From Sphingobium sp. EM0848 (GTDB taxonomy: Bacteria; Pseudomonadota; Alphaproteobacteria; Sphingomonadales; Sphingomonadaceae): a stretch of DNA of 64,000 nucleotides. The stretch is from assembly GCF_013375555.1 (NCBI RefSeq), contig NZ_JABXWB010000003.1:202014-266013 (forward strand), written 5' to 3'. A program made the translations under genes and the position numbers. Below, one piece after another: positions 9,651 through 18,830 of the stretch; positions within the stretch are counted from its first letter, which is position 1, and every line of letters begins with the position of its first letter. The notes beneath the pieces are model-generated. The model saw nothing but the letters and a program-made list of their open reading frames with translations, searched no databases and had not been told where the DNA came from.

Positions 9651-10544
9651 TCAATTTGCCAGCGACCGAGTGGCCCAATTCTGGCAAGCTGCGCGGTCGG
9701 CAAAGTCCCTAGAAGGGCTTGTCCGTTGGGTAGGGCGTCACCCATAAAGTGCCGTTGAAATCGTCCGGGGCCGTTGCTGAGCCTCATCGGATGGCCATAT
9801 CCCTTTCGATCAGCCTGCGGCCGATGCCCTCTCTCAAAGTGTCTCGCGCGGAGATCTGAGAAATGCTCGATAGTCTCGAAGCCGTTATTGCAAAGGTCGA
9901 ACCCATCTGGCTAGGAGTCGATCCGTTTGATCTTCCGGCTCCGTGCCGTGATAGACAAAGGCATAGCGACAGATCAAGCCGCTACGCAAGCATGTCAGGT
10001 CGCTTGTAAGAGCGGCACTCCATCGCGTTGGCCCTATAGGATTTCATCCCATTTGTTCTGTCATCGGGTGTCAGAACTGAGTGGGAAGCTTGCGCTTCTC
10101 CCATGACTGTGCCAACCGGTTCCGGTCGTCCCTTCCCCTCTGAATGGCCGGAATGACGCGAAAACCGGCGCGGCCAGAGTAGCGGCGTCCGGCCTCAAAG
10201 CATTTCAGAGCGACGCGGGTCGCCAGTTCCGTTCGCCATCTTCCGACAAAGGTCAATCAGCGACGATCGTCGCTGATTGACCTTTAGCGTCGCACGACCA
10301 ATAAGCGCATCCCACCAATCTCGGCAGCGGCGTCGCAGCCGCCGTCGGTGATATTGGGACAATGCCCCTTCAATATCCGGGTGGCACCGAAGCACCGTTG
10401 CGGCGCACAAGTGGTATGGAATTTTGTCCTTTGTAAGTCGCCGATTAGGGCCATTTTTGTTGACGACTATCCAAACGGCGTGCATTCTTCGTTGCTGTGG
10501 GAGGACCATGCTTCGTACCTAGGATCTTTGATGGGGCCATTTCG
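9651..10544. other. Long intergenic region holding a perfect palindrome
   Basis: Nearly 900 bases have no recognisable gene. Two short frames on the minus strand (10071-10256 and 10195-10509) are rich in arginine and match no family I know. They look like spurious or decayed sequence. The notable element is the 38-bp perfect palindrome at 10248-10285. The promoter of the MocR gene should lie near the right end. Confidence 0.5.
10248..10285. repeat. Perfect 38-bp palindrome centred on GATC
   Basis: Both arms of 19 bases match exactly with no spacer. The left arm begins AAAGGTCAAT and the right arm ends ATTGACCTTT; the centre is CGACGATCGTCG. As RNA it would form a long hairpin with a GATC loop. 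It lies about 260 bp before the MocR start and is not next to a recognisable gene end, so it could be a terminator remnant, an operator or a rearrangement scar. Confidence 0.9.
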
Positions 10545-11999
10545 ATGCTGCTGAAGACGGACGGAATCGGAGCGCGGTATCAGCAGATTTATCGAGCTCT
10601 TCGAGATCAAATTCTCACCGGCGTTCTTCCCGAAAAGGCGCGCCTCCCGTCTACGCGCGATCTGTCCCGAGAAGCTGGTGTCTCTCGCAATACGATTTTA
10701 TTGGCATACGAGCAGTTGCTCGCCGAAGGATACATCGTAGGCGAGGTCGGAGCGGGAACATTCGTCAGCCCGCACTTGCCCGACACCCCCTTGGTCAGTT
10801 TGGTTGCCCCCGAAGAAAGCGAGAACAGCGGCCATTTCGGCTTGTCGGCCTATGCGATCCGAGCGCAAGTCATTCCGACCCCTTTGAACACGCAGCGAAC
10901 CACTCGATTGGACTACAATTTCCGTTATGGATTGCCCAGCGTTGCTGATTTTCCTTTCGATCTGTGGCGGAAGTTGCTGACACGCCATGCGCGCAATTCG
11001 GCCATCGAGTCTCTGATATACGGCACGGCGGCGGGACAACCCCGGCTTCGTTCCGCTATTGCCGACTATCTCCGTCGATCGCGTGGCGTCAATTGCACCG
11101 ATGAGCAAGTCGTGATCGTCAACGGGTCTCAACAGGCGCTCGACCTTATCGTTCGCGCACTGATAGACCCGAACGATATAGTCGTTGCCGAAGACCCGCA
11201 CTACCCTGGTGCGAGAGAAGTCTTTCTTGCCGCCGGCGCGCGTCTCGTTCTCGGCCGTGTCGACGAGCACGGACTTTGCGTCCGCAATTTGCCGCACGCA
11301 GCGCGGCGCGCACGTCTCGCCTACGTTACGCCATCGCATCAGTTTCCAACGGGAGCGGTCATGCCACTGGCTCGGCGCCTCGAACTTCTCGCATGGGCGC
11401 GCGAGACAGGCGCCTATATCCTAGAGGACGATTACGACAGCGAGTACCGCTATGACAGTCGGCCGGTGGAAGCCGTTCAAGGCCTGGATCGACACGGGCA
11501 CGTCATCTACGCAGGCACCATGTCGAAGACCTTCTTTCCCGGGCTTCGCGTGGGCTATCTCGTGCTTCCTCCCGCATTGATCGACGTCGTCAAGACTCTC
11601 AAGCATATCGCCGACAGGCACACCTCCAGCCTGCAACAAGATGCGCTTACCGACTTTATCGTCGAGGGGCATTTCGAACGGCACCTCCGGCGAGTCCGAA
11701 AGCGCAATGGGGAGCGCCGGAGTACGCTACTTCGATGCCTGACCGAGGAATTTGGCAAAGAAATCTCGGTTACGGGCGCCAACGCAGGACTTCACATGCT
11801 CGTCTGGTTCGCGAACCGGCGCAACGATGAAAGCCATATGATGGTCAAGCGTGCCGAAGACGTTGGCGTCGGCATCTATCCCGTTACGCCTTACTATTCG
11901 GCTCCGCCCATCCGGGCAGGATTCGTAATGGGATATTCGGCTTTGGAAGAGCCTCAAATTATCAAAGGCGTCAAGCTCTTGGCCGGCGCATTGAAATGA
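10545..11999 (+). CDS. MocR-type transcriptional regulator (GntR DNA-binding + aminotransferase-like domain)
   Basis: An N-terminal winged helix of the GntR family (about residues 5-75, with LPSTRDLSREAGVSRNTI) is fused to a fold-type I aminotransferase-like domain. The PLP lysine is in AGTMSKTFFPG near residue 330. Such MocR / PdxR-type proteins sense PLP or an amino-compound adduct and switch nearby genes. The ATG at 10545 gives 484 residues, normal for the family. An in-frame GTG at 10497 would add 16 residues with no domain content. The likely targets are the PNPOx-like gene upstream or the hyu operon downstream, but no operator could be assigned. Confidence 0.92.
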   Translation: MLLKTDGIGARYQQIYRALRDQILTGVLPEKARLPSTRDLSREAGVSRNTILLAYEQLLAEGYIVGEVGAGTFVSPHLPDTPLVSLVAPEESENSGHFGLSAYAIRAQVIPTPLNTQRTTRLDYNFRYGLPSVADFPFDLWRKLLTRHARNSAIESLIYGTAAGQPRLRSAIADYLRRSRGVNCTDEQVVIVNGSQQALDLIVRALIDPNDIVVAEDPHYPGAREVFLAAGARLVLGRVDEHGLCVRNLPHAARRARLAYVTPSHQFPTGAVMPLARRLELLAWARETGAYILEDDYDSEYRYDSRPVEAVQGLDRHGHVIYAGTMSKTFFPGLRVGYLVLPPALIDVVKTLKHIADRHTSSLQQDALTDFIVEGHFERHLRRVRKRNGERRSTLLRCLTEEFGKEISVTGANAGLHMLVWFANRRNDESHMMVKRAEDVGVGIYPVTPYYSAPPIRAGFVMGYSALEEPQIIKGVKLLAGALK

Positions 12000-12652
12000 T
12001 AGAGCAGGGCCGAATTCGGTCCATCCTTAAGATTTCCCGGCCGCCGTCTCGCAGCTTTGTAAAGCGGGCGGCGGATCGCGCAAGCCGCGACGCGCTTCAT
12101 CGGGAATGCCGCCCCTCCGCGCTCACAGTTAACGATTGCAGGTCGGCTGGCCGTGGCGGGCGCGTGGTTTGCGCCCAACGATTGGCCAATGCAACCAAAT
12201 TTATAGCAGTGGCCCTATCAACTGCGCGAAAACTGGACCTTTCTCTTTATCGGCACGAGGTCAGACTGCATCACAGGTTTTGGGCAGATCAACATTATCT
12301 GCGGAGAAGCGAGTGGTACGCGGCCAGACGAACGACGATATCCGGCTCGGTCGGGATAAAATGCCGTCAATGCATGGCCGGTGCATCGGGATGCTCCACC
12401 CATCCCGATCAGCGTCATGCGGGCGGCAACCTCGCAGAAAGTGTCCTTCGCGGGCAGCGCGTCCCGTACAAGTCGCCCGCGCTTATCGAACGGCGACATC
12501 ATTGTGTTTCGACGCAACAGGGGTGATTCGAGCAGAAAGTCTCACGAACTGGAACGTAACATTTTCATCAATTCGATAGGCCCCAACGCAGTCGGCTCGT
12601 CTCTCTAGACTTCCATCGACGTTGGCTGGTTTCGCAAACACGGAGGCTTAAT
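12000..12652. other. Intergenic region, no gene recognised
   Basis: This 653-base gap lies between the MocR gene and hyuA. Overlapping short frames on both strands show no domain. It should include the hyu operon promoter; a CGGAGG ribosome site lies just before 12653. Confidence 0.5.
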
Positions 12653-14671
12653 ATGTGGCGAGTTGGCGTGGACGTTGGAGGTACTTTTACAGATTTGTTC
12701 GCTTGGAATGAAGCAACGCAGGAGTACCGGACGGGAAAGGTGCTAACGACCAAAGACGACAGGTCGCGCGGAGTGATCGAGGCTGTCGAGAAGGCAGGCG
12801 TGCCCTTTGGCGAGATCAATTTCTTCATGCACGGGACGACCACCGGCACCAATTCGCTGATTGAGCGAAACTATCCCGATGCGGCATTCATAACCACCGA
12901 AGGCTTCCGCGATACCATCGAGATCGCCAGGCAACATCGTAAGTCGCTCTACGATCCCTACCAGACCAAGCCCTTGCCCCTCATCAAGCGCCGCAATCGG
13001 TTCACCCTTGCCGAACGCGTTTCAGCGAAAGGCGAAATCCGCCGGCCGCTTGAGGCCGGGGACGTCAAGAAGATCGCGCGGATCATCGCCGAGCGTGAGA
13101 TGCCGGCCGTCGGCGTCGCCCTCATCAATTCTTATGCGAATCCGGTCCACGAGGAGCGCGTGCGGGACATCCTTCTGAAGGAGAATCCAAACGTTCACGT
13201 CGCGATCTCGGCGGAAACCCGACCGGTTTTCCGAGAGCACGCCCGCTTCGTCACGACGGCCATCCGTGCCTGCCTCATGCCGGTCATGACGACCTACTTT
13301 GACCAGCTCGTAGAAGCGCTGCGCGCCAGGGGTTTTGCCGGATCTCTGCTGATCCTCAAGAGCAATGGCGGCGCCATGGGCATTGAAAACGCGAAGAAAC
13401 GCCCGGAAGAACTGATCGAATCCGGTCCCGCCGGAGGCGTCGCCTACGCATCCTACCTCTCACGTACGACCCAGATCGCGAACATCATTCATACCGACGT
13501 CGGTGGTACGAGCTTCGATGCTTCGATCGTCGAGCACGGGCAAGGGCTGATCACGCGGAACTACGAGATCGAATGGGAAACTCCGGTCAGCGTTCCGATG
13601 CTCGACATCCACAGTGTCGGCGCCGGCGGCGGTTCGATCGGTTGGGTCGACGAAGGCGGTTCGCTCCGCGTGGGGCCGGCGAGTGCGGGCTCCGAACCGG
13701 GGCCTGCCTGCTACGGACGCGGCGGAACGACGCCGACCATCACCGACGCCAATCTGATCCTGGGCCGTCTGCATCCTTCGCTGAGCGACAAGTTCACGCT
13801 GGATGTGGAGGCCGCGGAACGGGCGATCGATTCGGTTGCTGACCAGGTCGGCATGTCGCGGCTCGAGGTCGCCGAAGGCATGATCCGCATCAACTGCGAA
13901 AAGATGGGGCAGGCATTAAAAGGCGTCGTCGTTGCGCGAGCCCGGGACCCGAGAGACTTCACTCTCGCGAGCTTCGGCGGCGCAGGTCCGATGCACGCCT
14001 GTTTCGTCGCCCGCGCCATGAACATTCCCAAGGTCATCATCCCGGCGCAAGCCGGCGTGGCTTCGGCGCTGGGTGCAACCGCCATGAACCTGCGGCACGA
14101 CCTGGAGGCGTTCATCTACGCGACGATCGAAGAGATCGATCTCGAACATCTCAACCAGATACTCAGCGATCTCGACACGAAAGCCCGCGAACGTCTCGCG
14201 GAAGATGGCATCAACGGCGAGGGGATAACGCTCAAGCGCACCGCACAAATGCGCTACGTCGGTCAGACCTACGAAGTCGACACCGATCTTCCGAACGGTG
14301 TCATCACAAAGTCGGATCTCCCGGCCATCGCGACTGCGTTTCATGCGGCCCACCAGCACGAATATGGCGTTAGCTCGACCGACTTCCAGATCGCCTTCGT
14401 GGCAGTCGGCGTCACGGCGGTGGGCGAGCTTAAGCAGCCGCCGGAGTTCAACTTCACCAAACCGAAGCCGGACGCCAATCCGGGCGCCCGTGCGGTCTAC
14501 TTCGACGGCAAGTGGGTCGATACTGCGATCTATAGTTGGCGCGACCTTGCACCTTCATCTAAAGTCGAAGGTCCGGCGGTCGTCGAATACAGCGACTCGA
14601 TCGCAATCGTACCCCCTCTTTGCGAGGGACTTGTTGACGCTTGTGGCAACCTGATCATTTCGATCAATTAA
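12653..14671 (+). CDS. hyuA: Hydantoinase/oxoprolinase family protein, HyuA-like subunit
   Basis: This 672-residue protein carries the HyuA N-terminal and core domains. It opens with the nucleotide-binding GVDVGGTFTD at residues 5-14 and has SGPAGGV and THTDVGGTSFD-type motifs (HTDVGGTSFDAS) near residue 280. The family covers ATP-dependent N-methylhydantoinase and 5-oxoprolinase, and also the ATP-using subunits of acetone and acetophenone carboxylase. hyuB follows after 18 bp, so the two should form one complex. A CGGAGG site precedes the ATG. The downstream acyl-CoA ligase favours a ketone-carboxylation role over hydantoin cleavage, but that is inference. Confidence 0.93.
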   Translation: MWRVGVDVGGTFTDLFAWNEATQEYRTGKVLTTKDDRSRGVIEAVEKAGVPFGEINFFMHGTTTGTNSLIERNYPDAAFITTEGFRDTIEIARQHRKSLYDPYQTKPLPLIKRRNRFTLAERVSAKGEIRRPLEAGDVKKIARIIAEREMPAVGVALINSYANPVHEERVRDILLKENPNVHVAISAETRPVFREHARFVTTAIRACLMPVMTTYFDQLVEALRARGFAGSLLILKSNGGAMGIENAKKRPEELIESGPAGGVAYASYLSRTTQIANIIHTDVGGTSFDASIVEHGQGLITRNYEIEWETPVSVPMLDIHSVGAGGGSIGWVDEGGSLRVGPASAGSEPGPACYGRGGTTPTITDANLILGRLHPSLSDKFTLDVEAAERAIDSVADQVGMSRLEVAEGMIRINCEKMGQALKGVVVARARDPRDFTLASFGGAGPMHACFVARAMNIPKVIIPAQAGVASALGATAMNLRHDLEAFIYATIEEIDLEHLNQILSDLDTKARERLAEDGINGEGITLKRTAQMRYVGQTYEVDTDLPNGVITKSDLPAIATAFHAAHQHEYGVSSTDFQIAFVAVGVTAVGELKQPPEFNFTKPKPDANPGARAVYFDGKWVDTAIYSWRDLAPSSKVEGPAVVEYSDSIAIVPPLCEGLVDACGNLIISIN

Positions 14672-14689
14672 GATGTACCGGAGGTAATT

Positions 14690-16477
14690 ATGACGGTTCA
14701 GTACGCAAGCGGCCAGATAGTCGCGAGCAAGGAAATCGACCTCGTGACATTCGAGGTGCTGCGCAACATGTTCGAATACGCCTGCTCGCGTATGACGACC
14801 GTGCTTCAGAGGACGTCCTTTTCGTCGATCCTCGCGGATATGATGGACTTCTCCAACGCAATCTATGATCCTGAGCTGCGGCTGCTGGCCCAGGCGGCCA
14901 ACTGCCCGGTCCATCTTGCGGCGATGCAATACAGCGCCGATGCCTCGATGAAGCGCTTTCCGATTGAGACGCTCAAGCCGGGCGACATCATCGCGCTCAA
15001 CGACCCGTATTGCGGCGGAACGCATATCAACGACGTCAATTTCACGATGCCCATCTTCTACGAGGATGAGCTGATCGGGTTCGCCGGCAGCCGCGGGCAC
15101 TGGATGGACCTGGGCGGCGGCGCGGCGGGTGGACAATCGTTCAGCACGCACGTCGCGGCCGAAGGTCTGCGCCTCCCGCCGATCAAGATCTACGAGAACT
15201 ACCAGGTCAACGAGGACTTCCTCGCGATCATCATGAACAACACCCGCACGCCGCACTTCATCAAGGGCGACCTGCAGGCCCATCTCGGCGCCTTGAAGGC
15301 GGCGGAAAGCGAGCTGCAACGGGCCGCCGCCCGCTACGGCACCAAGACCCTCAAGGCGGCGATGCGCGAACTGATCAGCTACACGGAGCGGATCACCCGC
15401 AAGGCGATCGAGGACATTCCGGACGGCGTCTACGAAGCCGAGGATTTCGCGGATACCGATGGCTTCTCCGACGATCCGGTCAAGGTCAAGGTCACGCTCA
15501 CCGTCAAGGACTCCGACATCACGGTCGATTTCGCGGGGTCCGATCCAATCTGCAAAGGCGCGATCAACTCGCCCTTCGCCAACACCGCGTCTGCCGCATT
15601 CTACTCGGTGCAGTTCTTCCTCGCACCGCATGCCGCGTCGAATGCCGGCATGTTCGCGCCGATCAAAATCGTCCTGCCCGACGATTGCTGGCTCAACGCC
15701 AAATGGCCGGCACCGACGATCGGTTGTACGACCCTTACTTCGTCAAAGATCACGAGTGCCGTCTGGCAGGCTCTGGCCAAGGCGATTCCGGACCGCGTGA
15801 CCGGATCAACTTGCTCCGAGTGCAACTGGTTCGTGGCTTCCGTGGTGGATCCGCAGGGGCGCTCGGACGTGTTCTCCGACCTGCCAGCCGGAGGTTGGGG
15901 TGGTACTCCGTTCAACGACGGCATGAACGTCACGATGGATCCACTCGGAAACTGCATGAACTTGCCGGCAGAGGCGGCCGAACTGCTATTTCCGATCGAA
16001 TACGAGGCGTTCGAGTTGCGGCAGGATTCGGCTGGCGCGGGAAAAAACCGTGGAGGCCTGGGGGCGTTCTTCAAGGTGCGCTTCCTGTGCGACGCGGAAC
16101 TCAGCATGGAAACGTCGCGTACGCGAGAGGGTAGCCCAGGCGTGAACGGAGGAGGTCGCAGCGCCGTTCAGCGATCGACACAGATCGACGCCGACGGGCG
16201 CGAGCTGGTCATCGGCGGCCTGTCCCCTAACGGCGCGTGGACCAGCCCGCTACTGGCCGGCCATCCGTTCGGCTATGACCAGGCCTTCAAGTTCGAGAGC
16301 ACCGGCGGAGGCGGCTGGGGCAAGGCGACCGATCGTCCCGCGGCTCGCGTTCTCGACGACGTTCTCGACGAATACGTTTCGATTGAGGCGGCGAAGGAGC
16401 TCTATGGCGTCGTGATCGATCCCAAGCGCATGACGGTCGACGAGGCCGCAACAGCGCGCCTGCGGGAGATGAGGTAA
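14690..16477 (+). CDS. hyuB: Hydantoinase/oxoprolinase family protein, HyuB-like subunit
   Basis: This 595-residue HyuB-domain protein has the diagnostic NDPYCGGTHINDV near residue 104 and a glycine-rich C-terminal region (GGLGAFFKVRF, GGGGWG). It is the partner of HyuA in ATP-dependent hydantoinases and in acetone / acetophenone-type carboxylases. A GGAGGT site lies just before the ATG, and the gene starts 18 bp after hyuA. No small third subunit, as found in acetone carboxylase, is visible nearby. A 13-bp hairpin follows directly after the stop codon. Confidence 0.93.
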   Translation: MTVQYASGQIVASKEIDLVTFEVLRNMFEYACSRMTTVLQRTSFSSILADMMDFSNAIYDPELRLLAQAANCPVHLAAMQYSADASMKRFPIETLKPGDIIALNDPYCGGTHINDVNFTMPIFYEDELIGFAGSRGHWMDLGGGAAGGQSFSTHVAAEGLRLPPIKIYENYQVNEDFLAIIMNNTRTPHFIKGDLQAHLGALKAAESELQRAAARYGTKTLKAAMRELISYTERITRKAIEDIPDGVYEAEDFADTDGFSDDPVKVKVTLTVKDSDITVDFAGSDPICKGAINSPFANTASAAFYSVQFFLAPHAASNAGMFAPIKIVLPDDCWLNAKWPAPTIGCTTLTSSKITSAVWQALAKAIPDRVTGSTCSECNWFVASVVDPQGRSDVFSDLPAGGWGGTPFNDGMNVTMDPLGNCMNLPAEAAELLFPIEYEAFELRQDSAGAGKNRGGLGAFFKVRFLCDAELSMETSRTREGSPGVNGGGRSAVQRSTQIDADGRELVIGGLSPNGAWTSPLLAGHPFGYDQAFKFESTGGGGWGKATDRPAARVLDDVLDEYVSIEAAKELYGVVIDPKRMTVDEAATARLREMR

Positions 16478-16481
16478 GGAC

Positions 16482-16515
16482 GATTGCCGCGCCGACCTGT
16501 GCCGGCGCGGCAATC
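16482..16515 (+). terminator. Hairpin after hyuB
   Basis: A perfect 13-bp stem (left arm GATTGCCGCGCCG) encloses an 8-base loop, starting four bases after the hyuB stop. It lacks a U tract. It may limit read-through into the ligase gene, or stabilise the hyuAB message end. Confidence 0.6.
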
Positions 16516-16778
16516 ACTGACGAAACGGGCTGCTTGGTGGCGTTGTCAGAGCAAATGCACCAGCTGGCACCCCGGACCGAGTAATAGTTGCCGCCGACGC
16601 TCACTATGCCTCGCAGCTGATGCGGCGATCGAGATTCAGAACCGCGTCGAACTGAATTAGAGACAACAGCAGCAGCACCGGCTTTCCTCGTCGAACGCCT
16701 CATCGACGATAAGGGCCGTCGAGGCGTGAACACGAGGGTTTATCGCGGGCATTGCACAACAGCTTCAAGGTGAGCATT

Positions 16779-18449
16779 ATGCGGACTTCGTCATCGCACG
16801 CAACTGGCCGATCTGTTTCTTACGCAGAGGCCGCCGCCACATTCGACACGTCGCGGGCTATGGCGATTCTGTCGATGGATTGTGGAGGGCATGGGAACGC
16901 GGCAGAAATCTGTAATGAACGGTTCGCCAGCGACCGGGAGCGCATTGCACTGCGGCACCGAGGCCTGTCCGGGGAGACGCGCGATTGGACTTTCGCCGAT
17001 CTCAAACTCCGATCCTCACAATTTGCTCATGTTCTGGCGGACCTGGGGGTCGGTAAAGGTGACCGTGTTGCGGGCTTGCTGCCTCGCACGCCGGAACTGC
17101 TGATCACCATGCTTGCCGCCTGGAAATTGGGCGCCGTATACCAGCCGCTGTTTACCGCTTTCGGCCCCAAAGCCATTGAATACCGCTTGAAAACCGGCGA
17201 AACAAAGGTCCTCGTCACCGATACTGTTAATCGTCCCAAGCTGACCGGCCTTGCCGTCGATACGGCGATCGTAACCGTTGGTGCCGGCGAAGATGCGCAA
17301 GAGCCAGATTTTTGGGGCGCATTGAATGTAATGAGCGATGTATTCGCGCCGGTGCCCTGCGCCTTCGAAGATCCCTTTTTGCTGATGTTCACGTCAGGCA
17401 CGACGGGTCTTCCGAAGCCTTTGTTCGTGCCGATTCGCGCTATTGCCGCTTTCGTCGGCTACATGCGCGATGCCGTGGGACTTCGCGAGGGCGACCGATT
17501 CTGGAACTTGGCGGACCCGGGATGGGCCTATGGTCTCTATTATGCAGTCGTCGGACCATTGGCCATGGGCATCACGACGGTGTTCCAGGAGGCCAGCTTC
17601 ACTGTCGATTCCACATACGACGTGATCGCGGAATGCGGAATCACGAACCTGGCGGGATCGCCTACAGCCTATCGCTTGATGGTAGGCGACGGCCCTGAAA
17701 AGGCACATCGCGTCAAGGGCCAGCTAAAGAGGGTCAGCAGCGCTGGCGAGCCGCTGAATCCGGAGATTATCCGCTGGTTCGAGCAGCTCCTCGAAGTAGC
17801 GATATATGATCATTACGGGCAAACCGAACTTGGCATGGTCCTTTGCAATCATCATGGCTTGAAACATTCCGTACATATGGGGGCAGCAGGCTATTCGGTT
17901 CCAGGACATCGGGTTGTTGTGCTGTCGCCAGAGGGATGCGAATTAGGGCCAAACGAACCCGGAGATTTGGCTCTCGATGTGCCCAACTCTCCGCTGATGT
18001 GGTTCAAAGGCTATCACCGGCTCGAGACTCCTGCTTTTCAAGGCAGTTACTTTCTGACCGGCGACACCGCGGAAATAAATGATGATGGAAGCATATCTTT
18101 CGTTGGGAGGGCTGATGACGTCATCACAACGTCAGGCTATCGGGTTGGACCCTTCGATGTGGAAAGCGCACTGCTAGAGCATTCCGCCGTGCTGGAGTCG
18201 GCAGTAATTGGGAAACCCGACCCAGAACGTACAGAAATCATTAAGGCCTTTGTGGTCCTGAAAGCGGGCTTGAAGGCTGATGAGGCACTGTCGGAAGAAT
18301 TGCGGCAACATGTGAAGGGTCGACTGTCAGCTCATGCTTATCCGCGGGAAATCGAATTCGTCGACGCTTTACCCAAAACTCCGAGCGGAAAAGTACAGCG
18401 TTTTCTCCTGCGTAGTCATGAACGGGCGAAAAGTAGCGGGCCTGCCTGA
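16779..18449 (+). CDS. AMP-forming acyl-CoA synthetase (acetyl-CoA synthetase-like)
   Basis: This is an adenylate-forming ligase of 556 residues. The AMP-binding P-loop LMFTSGTTGLPKP lies near residue 205, YGQTELG near 350, and the C-terminal domain ends with the PKTPSGKVQRF lysine motif near 535. It makes an acyl-CoA from an acid, ATP and CoA. The ATG at 16779 is preferred because AAGGTGAG precedes it; an in-frame TTG at 16752 exists. Its position behind hyuAB recalls anaerobic acetophenone loci, where a CoA ligase activates the keto acid made by the carboxylase. The true substrate is not known. Confidence 0.92.
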   Translation: MRTSSSHATGRSVSYAEAAATFDTSRAMAILSMDCGGHGNAAEICNERFASDRERIALRHRGLSGETRDWTFADLKLRSSQFAHVLADLGVGKGDRVAGLLPRTPELLITMLAAWKLGAVYQPLFTAFGPKAIEYRLKTGETKVLVTDTVNRPKLTGLAVDTAIVTVGAGEDAQEPDFWGALNVMSDVFAPVPCAFEDPFLLMFTSGTTGLPKPLFVPIRAIAAFVGYMRDAVGLREGDRFWNLADPGWAYGLYYAVVGPLAMGITTVFQEASFTVDSTYDVIAECGITNLAGSPTAYRLMVGDGPEKAHRVKGQLKRVSSAGEPLNPEIIRWFEQLLEVAIYDHYGQTELGMVLCNHHGLKHSVHMGAAGYSVPGHRVVVLSPEGCELGPNEPGDLALDVPNSPLMWFKGYHRLETPAFQGSYFLTGDTAEINDDGSISFVGRADDVITTSGYRVGPFDVESALLEHSAVLESAVIGKPDPERTEIIKAFVVLKAGLKADEALSEELRQHVKGRLSAHAYPREIEFVDALPKTPSGKVQRFLLRSHERAKSSGPA

Positions 18450-18500
18450 TTACTCGCCGCAGGCCATGCAATAAATGCAAACTCCAAAAAGGGACGAAAC

Positions 18501-18590
18501 ATGAATGTGAAAGGCGTACCCGTGATCGTGACTGGAGCCACTTCAGGACTTGGTCACGCTTCAGCACACGCACTTGCTGCGGCTGGAGCA
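18501..18590 (+). pseudogene. Truncated SDR gene (5' end only)
   Basis: Starting at the ATG at 18501 behind a GGGACGA site, about 30 residues match the N-terminus of an SDR, with cofactor motif TGATSGLG. This start resembles HSD10-type 3-hydroxyacyl-CoA dehydrogenases. Near 18590 the similarity ends abruptly and the frame runs on into unrelated sequence to a stop at 18695. The gene was the likely fourth member of the hyuAB-ligase operon and was cut by the rearrangement that brought argD next to it. Confidence 0.75.
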
Positions 18591-18702
18591 GGTCGACCGA
18601 CGAGGAAAGTACTCGGCGGTCAACTTGGTGCCGCGTCAGGGTTGATCCCGTCCGTACCGCCCCTGTCGTTTGACCCGGGGCTCGCGACAGCATAAACGCG
18701 CG

Positions 18703-18748
18703 CAAATGGCGGCCCCCAAGAGTCTGCGGACTCGGGGGGGCGCCATTT
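18703..18748 (+). terminator. Strong hairpin between the SDR fragment and argD
   Basis: A long GC-rich stem with arms starting CAAATGGCG and ending CGCCATTTG carries C-run / G-run pairing and a short TGCG loop, followed by T-rich sequence. It looks like a rho-independent terminator that belonged to whatever gene once lay upstream of argD. Confidence 0.65.
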
Positions 18749-18830
18749 GTAGTTTGCGTTTCCCGAAGCATCGCAAAAGCGGCGATGTGACGATCAGACT
18801 TTCGATTTCGAAATGCAGAGGAAATTGACG

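Noticed and set aside
10071..10509. Minus-strand arginine-rich frames as a possible new small gene or transposase piece
   Set aside because: They have no ribosome site, no recognisable domain and one of them runs through the perfect palindrome. They look like chance frames in GC-rich DNA.
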